Shown in pieces: positions 59,770 to 64,000 of a stretch of DNA of 64,000 nucleotides. Within the stretch, counting starts at the first letter, position 1; every line of letters begins with the position of its first letter. The stretch is from UBA4207 sp964352405. Its GTDB lineage: Bacteria > Bdellovibrionota > Bacteriovoracia > Bacteriovoracales > Bacteriovoracaceae. The notes below the pieces were generated by a model that saw only the letters and a program-made list of their open reading frames with translations, made no database searches and was not told where the DNA came from. The stretch covers positions 1-64,000 of the forward strand of contig CAYGRY010000001.1 in NCBI GenBank assembly GCA_964352405.1. The letters run 5' to 3'. The translations under genes were made by a program, and so were the position numbers.

Positions 59770-61339
59770 TCGGTGAATTCTTTTTCACGTATTCTTCCAT
59801 GACAGACCAATAAGGCTTTGTCATATCTTCATTAAACTCAGGAAAAACATAGCGAACCTTATCTTTCACAAGAAGCTCTAAGACGTGACCAATTTCTGAA
59901 GGGAAAGCTAATGAGTAGCGTTTATCTTTTTCAACTTTTTCGTCCTTTACCTTAAAGCCATAAGCATAAATGCGACCACCAAGAAAAGGAATGAATCCTG
60001 GAAGTTTTAGTTCTTTCCAAGTGATACCATCAATATCAATACCAACTTGCCCCGGCAAATTCACAAGAGCGCGGACGAAGGCTTTAATAAACTTTCCATC
60101 AGCTTCAAAACTGGCAAGATTCCAACCTTGATCACCATAAGTTCTAAAATGAGGGTAATTATCGACTAAGTCGCCGTAAGTCACTTCGCCAGCGTCTTTA
60201 ACAACACCTTGAAAGTTGGCCATATGGATACCAATGTCAGTCCCCATTGCTTCTTTCGCCATTCGAGATTGATGTTTTCCCCAACATGAGTTTTCAATAA
60301 CTGCATTACCATTTTCATAGCCAGTTAATTTGATCTCACTTGTTCCAACAACTTCATCCCATTTTCCATCAAAGTACTCATTACGCTTAATGGTGGCATC
60401 ACTTACAAATGTTGCCACGGCTAGGTCTTCACTTGTTTCTTTCTTCACATCAACTAATTTATAATCAACAAGCTCAACATCCCCAGGACCATTGACCTTT
60501 AAAAGCATGCTTCCTACTGCAAGGCCATGAGCTCCAGTTTGAACGACAGGAATAATTCTTTTCTCTTTATTTTTAATCATCAAAGGCTGTTCATAGCGAT
60601 CATGAGAATGCCCGCCAACAACAACATCAATAAACTCAGTTTTATCAACGAGTTTTTCATCCGACTTAGTTCCTAAATGTGTAAGAGCAATGACAAGCTC
60701 GGCGCCATTTTGTCTTGCAAGCTTAGAGATTTCCTTAGCTACAGGAGTTGCTGGAAGTATGAAGCTTGGAAGAATTGGGTACTGAAAATGAGGTTCAGGA
60801 GTTGATAGACCAATCACACTGACACTAACGCCACCAATATTAAAGATTGCAGTTGAATCAACGAGTCCTTTCATACGTGTGTCACGAAAGATAACCATAT
60901 TAGCGGATAGGATTTTCGCCTGCTTTGAGTATCCTTCACGAGACTTTTTAATTTGTGTTTGAAGAGTATCAATACCGAGCATATGGTCATGGTTGCCAAT
61001 AACTGCCGCATCAATTCCAAGCTCATTTAAAGATTTAAATGAAGTTACACCTTCATCAACAAGAAAGAATGAAGTTCCTTCACCAAAGTCACCACCATCT
61101 AAAACAAGGCTTTCAACGCCACCAACTTGTAGATCAGTTCGTTTCAAAGCTTCGCTTTTTAGCTGATCAATAATCGTTTTAACTTTAGCGTAACCACCAC
61201 GGCCATCAGCATGGCCAGTCAGATAGGAGTGAAGGTCATTGGTATGAACAATATTGATATATTTTGAATCAGCAAAGGATGCAAAAGATAAGCTCAACAA
61301 TGTTGCAATTATTAATGTGTAGTTCCCCATGAAAAGCAT
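59750..61339 (-). CDS. UshA-like 5'-nucleotidase / metallophosphatase
   Basis: A 529-residue exported protein (signal peptide SLSFASFA). The metallophosphatase domain has VHTNDLHSYL (Asp35/His37), LDGGDFGEG, VIGNHDHM, LTHLGTKSD and VVVGGHSHDR, the five di-metal motifs. The C-terminal half corresponds to the 5'-nucleotidase substrate domain. It hydrolyses nucleotides or related phosphoesters in the periplasm. The start codon at 61339 (or an ATG three codons in) lacks a clear ribosome binding site. Confidence 0.88.
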   Translation of the reverse strand: MLFMGNYTLIIATLLSLSFASFADSKYINIVHTNDLHSYLTGHADGRGGYAKVKTIIDQLKSEALKRTDLQVGGVESLVLDGGDFGEGTSFFLVDEGVTSFKSLNELGIDAAVIGNHDHMLGIDTLQTQIKKSREGYSKQAKILSANMVIFRDTRMKGLVDSTAIFNIGGVSVSVIGLSTPEPHFQYPILPSFILPATPVAKEISKLARQNGAELVIALTHLGTKSDEKLVDKTEFIDVVVGGHSHDRYEQPLMIKNKEKRIIPVVQTGAHGLAVGSMLLKVNGPGDVELVDYKLVDVKKETSEDLAVATFVSDATIKRNEYFDGKWDEVVGTSEIKLTGYENGNAVIENSCWGKHQSRMAKEAMGTDIGIHMANFQGVVKDAGEVTYGDLVDNYPHFRTYGDQGWNLASFEADGKFIKAFVRALVNLPGQVGIDIDGITWKELKLPGFIPFLGGRIYAYGFKVKDEKVEKDKRYSLAFPSEIGHVLELLVKDKVRYVFPEFNEDMTKPYWSVMEEYVKKNSPIKCLAD

Positions 61340-61421
61340 ATTAACAGGATGATGAGGACAAACAATAAATGCTTAGAAATAATGACTTTCTTTCATGGGC
61401 TAAGCTATTGAATAGATGAAA

Positions 61422-62120
61422 TTAATTGAAGATATTTATTGTTGAAGCAAGCTTTTCAAGAACAAAGTAGTAACTAAAGCCAAGAAATTCATTCCAAGAA
61501 CCTGGCATTAACCTTCCTGCCAAATGAGACGCTCTATACTCAATATCTCCGCTAGAATCAATAAAGGCACGATAATGCTTTCCACTACAAGTTAAGCAGC
61601 GACCAAACACTTCTTGTCTTACTCCGCCTTCTCCCCAAGGTGTTAGGACTGAAAAGAATTCGTAAATACCAAAAGATATAGTCTTAAAATGTAGAACGTC
61701 TTCTTTAACTTCATATAAGAAACCCTTATTTTGGGCCTTAAACTTAACCAGAATACTTTGAAATAAATTTGCATCAAAACTCATGATGTCGAAAATAGTA
61801 AATGTAGTGTCCCTAGAAAATTGAAATTCAAAGACTTCTTTAAGTGAATCACTTTTCACTGATAGAATGTAAGTCCGATCATTTTTTGTTAGACACGTTG
61901 TCGTCAGTTGATCATCATTATGCAACCAGTGCAGACACTCTCCCCTTTCTTCATAAAAACCATTTCTCATCCAATCGCGTGATGATTGTTGTAGCTTTGA
62001 AAAAATCAAACTCAATGTAAGTTTTTTTGATGGATGATTAGAAGGGAGTAAATCTTCAAGAGAATTCGCAAAAGTATAAAGTGGTAACAATAAAAAAAAG
62101 ATAAAGAGCAGTTTCTTCAT
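61422..62120 (-). CDS. Exported protein of unknown function
   Basis: A 232-residue protein with a signal peptide (MKKLLFIFFLLLPLYTFA). Mature part with four Cys (RGECLHW, TTTCLTK, FGRCLTCSG) including a CxxC (CLTC), possibly redox or metal binding. It overlaps the 62117 gene by 4 bases, so they are co-expressed. No domain is recognised. Confidence 0.62.
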   Translation of the reverse strand: MKKLLFIFFLLLPLYTFANSLEDLLPSNHPSKKLTLSLIFSKLQQSSRDWMRNGFYEERGECLHWLHNDDQLTTTCLTKNDRTYILSVKSDSLKEVFEFQFSRDTTFTIFDIMSFDANLFQSILVKFKAQNKGFLYEVKEDVLHFKTISFGIYEFFSVLTPWGEGGVRQEVFGRCLTCSGKHYRAFIDSSGDIEYRASHLAGRLMPGSWNEFLGFSYYFVLEKLASTINIFN

Positions 62121-63058
62121 TTATCTTCCGGTCTATTATCTGTCACTTTGAGTAAGCCCGTTTCTAACGCTTTGATGACATCTTGGACAAATTGTCTGAC
62201 AAGGTTAAGTTCAAGATTATTCAAAAGCCTTGTAAGGGTCCGTCTCATCTCATCTAAGAATCTAGAGTTTTGTCCTCCACTTGAAACAAATTCAGTTGAA
62301 GGCAACTCATCTAATAAGCGTTTTAAAATATTCCCAACAAAGCTTAAAGTTGAAGTTTGAATAGCGTGAGAGTATCCAGTCAAAAAGGTATTAATCCCAA
62401 TACGACGATATTCACTATCAAAGATACGATAGCTCTTTTCATCCCACTCAACAGTCGTTCTAAAGTCAGGAAATCCCATTGTCACATTAAAGCTAAAACC
62501 ATCATGAGAATATTGGGCGTTATAACCTTTAACAAGGTATTGCCAGCGGTTATCTTCTTTATACAAATCAAGGATTGATTGGTTCAAGAATTTAAAGGAG
62601 CTGATATCTCCAAAATGTCGCCATTCAAAAATATTAACGCCATGACCATCTTTGAAGAGATAACGAGATAACTTAGCCGGAAAAGAGCCTTCCAAATAAT
62701 CACTGATACTAAATGGAACCTGCTCTTGAGTTAAAAATTGCTCAACTAAGACTGTCTCTTTATCACAACCTCTTAATTCCACTTGATAAGATTTCATGCC
62801 GGTAGAGAAAGACAGTGTCGCTAGTGGGCTTTTAGCTGGATAATTTTTTCCGTTGCATTCAATGTCATTAGAAGAAAACCAGATGATCGCTTGATTTGTT
62901 CTTGAAGCAATATAGTTTTGTGATAACTCATCCAGTTTAGAGCGTAGAGCGCCTCTATACTCCTCAACAATTGCACTCTCAGTTACAAGGAAATTAGGCT
63001 TTTGAGCAAAAGCCATGCTCGAAGAGAGGAAAATTAAAATGATGACTAGCGCTTTCAC
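62117..63058 (-). CDS. Exported protein of unknown function
   Basis: About 313 residues from a GTG at 63058 that immediately follows the upstream stop (TAATGTG) and begins a clean signal peptide (KALVIILIFLSSSMAFA). An ATG at 63079 lies in the preceding gene. The mature protein has Cys in DIECNGK and LRGCDKE. Repeated aromatic-rich strands suggest a beta-sheet fold. No domain is recognised. Middle member of a three-gene unit. Confidence 0.62.
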   Translation of the reverse strand: MKALVIILIFLSSSMAFAQKPNFLVTESAIVEEYRGALRSKLDELSQNYIASRTNQAIIWFSSNDIECNGKNYPAKSPLATLSFSTGMKSYQVELRGCDKETVLVEQFLTQEQVPFSISDYLEGSFPAKLSRYLFKDGHGVNIFEWRHFGDISSFKFLNQSILDLYKEDNRWQYLVKGYNAQYSHDGFSFNVTMGFPDFRTTVEWDEKSYRIFDSEYRRIGINTFLTGYSHAIQTSTLSFVGNILKRLLDELPSTEFVSSGGQNSRFLDEMRRTLTRLLNNLELNLVRQFVQDVIKALETGLLKVTDNRPEDK

Positions 63059-63059
63059 A

Positions 63060-64000
63060 TTATTCCGAAATAAAGGCATTCGTTTGTGGATTATACCAAA
63101 GATTCTTCTTTAAAAGAGTTGGACCACGAAAGCTTTTAAACTTTAAAGTAAACTTTACGAGTTCTTTATCAATCGCTGCTCTTGGCAATTCATCAAAACG
63201 TATTCCGCTAATCATGAGATTCTCAATCGTGCGAATTGCTTTTTGTTTCATTCCACGCGTTTTGATTTCGATCTCAATATTTTTTTCAATCGTTCCCAAA
63301 CTCGCCATTTTCTTATCCAGATTAAATCCAAGGATACGATCGCCTGAAGCTGTAAATCTAGCATAAGCATCAATACCAGTATCAAGGATTTGCTTAAGAT
63401 CGGGACCAGTTGAGTTCATGGCGGTTCTATCAGTAGGAGTAAAGGTTCCATGAAGGTCTCTAACTCTCATGTCGCGCATGCGATCGATAACACTTTCAAA
63501 TGACAAAGGCTCTGCTCTTACAACGACCATGAGTTTGGATAAGTTCTCGTCCTTACCTCTTTCAACTGATAATAAGCCCCATCCGCGAGTACGTGTGACT
63601 TCATCTGTTGTAGTTGAGACGATGAGATTTGATATTCCACTTAGAAGATAAACTTCAGGATTGGTCACTTCCAATACATTGACGCGATTACTTGCAGGAT
63701 CAATTCCTGGAATTAAAACTCCATATCTAAAGCTGAAGTCTTGAATTTTAATAAGATCGTTTCTTGTACGCTCAATTGAAACTTCGCCGTCAATATTAAG
63801 TCCTACCTTTTCTTCTTTTACTGATCCAGCTGTTGGAGAAATATAGATATTTGAAGTATGTGAAAAATTAATTTCTGCACGATTAGGAATATAGCGAGTT
63901 ACTGTTGTGAGCTTCTTCGTATACTTTTTTACATTTTTAGAACCAAGTGCTGATGCTAAAAGGTTTGTACCAAGCTTAAGTGTTAAGTCTAAGGCCGCAT
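63060..64000 (-). CDS. C-terminal part of an unknown protein (runs off right edge)
   Basis: A frame with no stop from 63998 to 63060 on the minus strand, so the gene begins outside the window; about 312 residues are visible. The part from 63674 is only the tail of a longer frame. The product is rich in beta-strand-like repeats (ISPTAGSVKEEKVGLNIDGEVSIE, YGVLIPGIDPASNRVNVLEVTNPEVYLLSG). No known domain is recognised. It is the first gene of the operon continuing into 62117 and 61422, all probably exported. Confidence 0.65.
   Translation of the reverse strand, partial: AALDLTLKLGTNLLASALGSKNVKKYTKKLTTVTRYIPNRAEINFSHTSNIYISPTAGSVKEEKVGLNIDGEVSIERTRNDLIKIQDFSFRYGVLIPGIDPASNRVNVLEVTNPEVYLLSGISNLIVSTTTDEVTRTRGWGLLSVERGKDENLSKLMVVVRAEPLSFESVIDRMRDMRVRDLHGTFTPTDRTAMNSTGPDLKQILDTGIDAYARFTASGDRILGFNLDKKMASLGTIEKNIEIEIKTRGMKQKAIRTIENLMISGIRFDELPRAAIDKELVKFTLKFKSFRGPTLLKKNLWYNPQTNAFISE

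Noticed and set aside
1..64000. Search for tRNA, rRNA, CRISPR repeats, insertion sequences and phage genes.
   Set aside because: None recognised by eye on either strand; divergent small RNAs could still be missed.

Overview
The window is AT-rich DNA packed with short-spaced genes on both strands. It carries many signal-peptide proteins and lipoproteins of unknown function, a YcgR-like PilZ protein, MscS channels and many ATP-grasp enzymes. I read it as a chromosomal segment of a Gram-negative bacterium, most likely of the Bdellovibrionota (Bacteriovorax/Peredibacter-like predators). That placement is an inference from style and gene content, since no rRNA or other marker gene is present. I see no tRNA, rRNA, CRISPR array, insertion sequence or prophage.

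Layout. 1-9600: stress and envelope genes (Dps, a secreted zincin, glutathione peroxidase, MscS, a lipoprotein with a caspase-clan-like His/Cys pair, pirin), plus a metallopeptidase overlapping an ATP-grasp ligase. 9700-12700: a small protein kinase and PP2C phosphatase pair facing a large ATP-grasp protein. 13000-14800: DUF432-like protein with a second MscS. 14800-28700: an island rich in amide-bond making and breaking enzymes: deoxyhypusine synthase-like, RimK, AspA/AstE-like deacylase, 2OG-Fe(II) oxygenase, pyroglutamyl peptidase-like, amino acid permease, GNAT-nitrilase fusion, tandem ATP-grasp protein, DmpA peptidase, RlmM-like methyltransferase and a DcsG-like ATP-grasp. 28700-46500: mostly housekeeping (SrkA kinase, PEP carboxylase, SlyD, ABC exporter, YkgJ, PilZ, pseudouridine synthase, TetR, GST, Tag, TcdA, TatD-like, TPR regulator, MFS).

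46500-56450 is the most distinctive block. An ECF sigma factor and a membrane protein that is probably its anti-sigma factor lie divergent to a run of exported genes. These are a CxxCH protein, a lipoprotein, a Tat-exported DUF1501-like protein, a CxxCH lipoprotein with a Ser/Gly/Thr linker, a signal peptidase II fused to a HAMP-like tail, a CxxCH barrel-like protein and a TPR-like exported protein. A monoheme lipoprotein and a YceI protein converge on it from the other side. I read this as a stress-regulated envelope heme module with its own lipoprotein-processing enzyme. 56500-64000: a DASS transporter, YihY, a fatty-acid hydroxylase-type protein, a UshA-like nucleotidase and an operon of three exported unknowns that runs off the right edge.

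Two themes recur. Amide-bond-forming ligases sit beside enzymes that break amide or peptide bonds, which suggests peptide-tag or peptide-metabolite chemistry. Convergent genes commonly overlap, and four pairs share nested stop codons.
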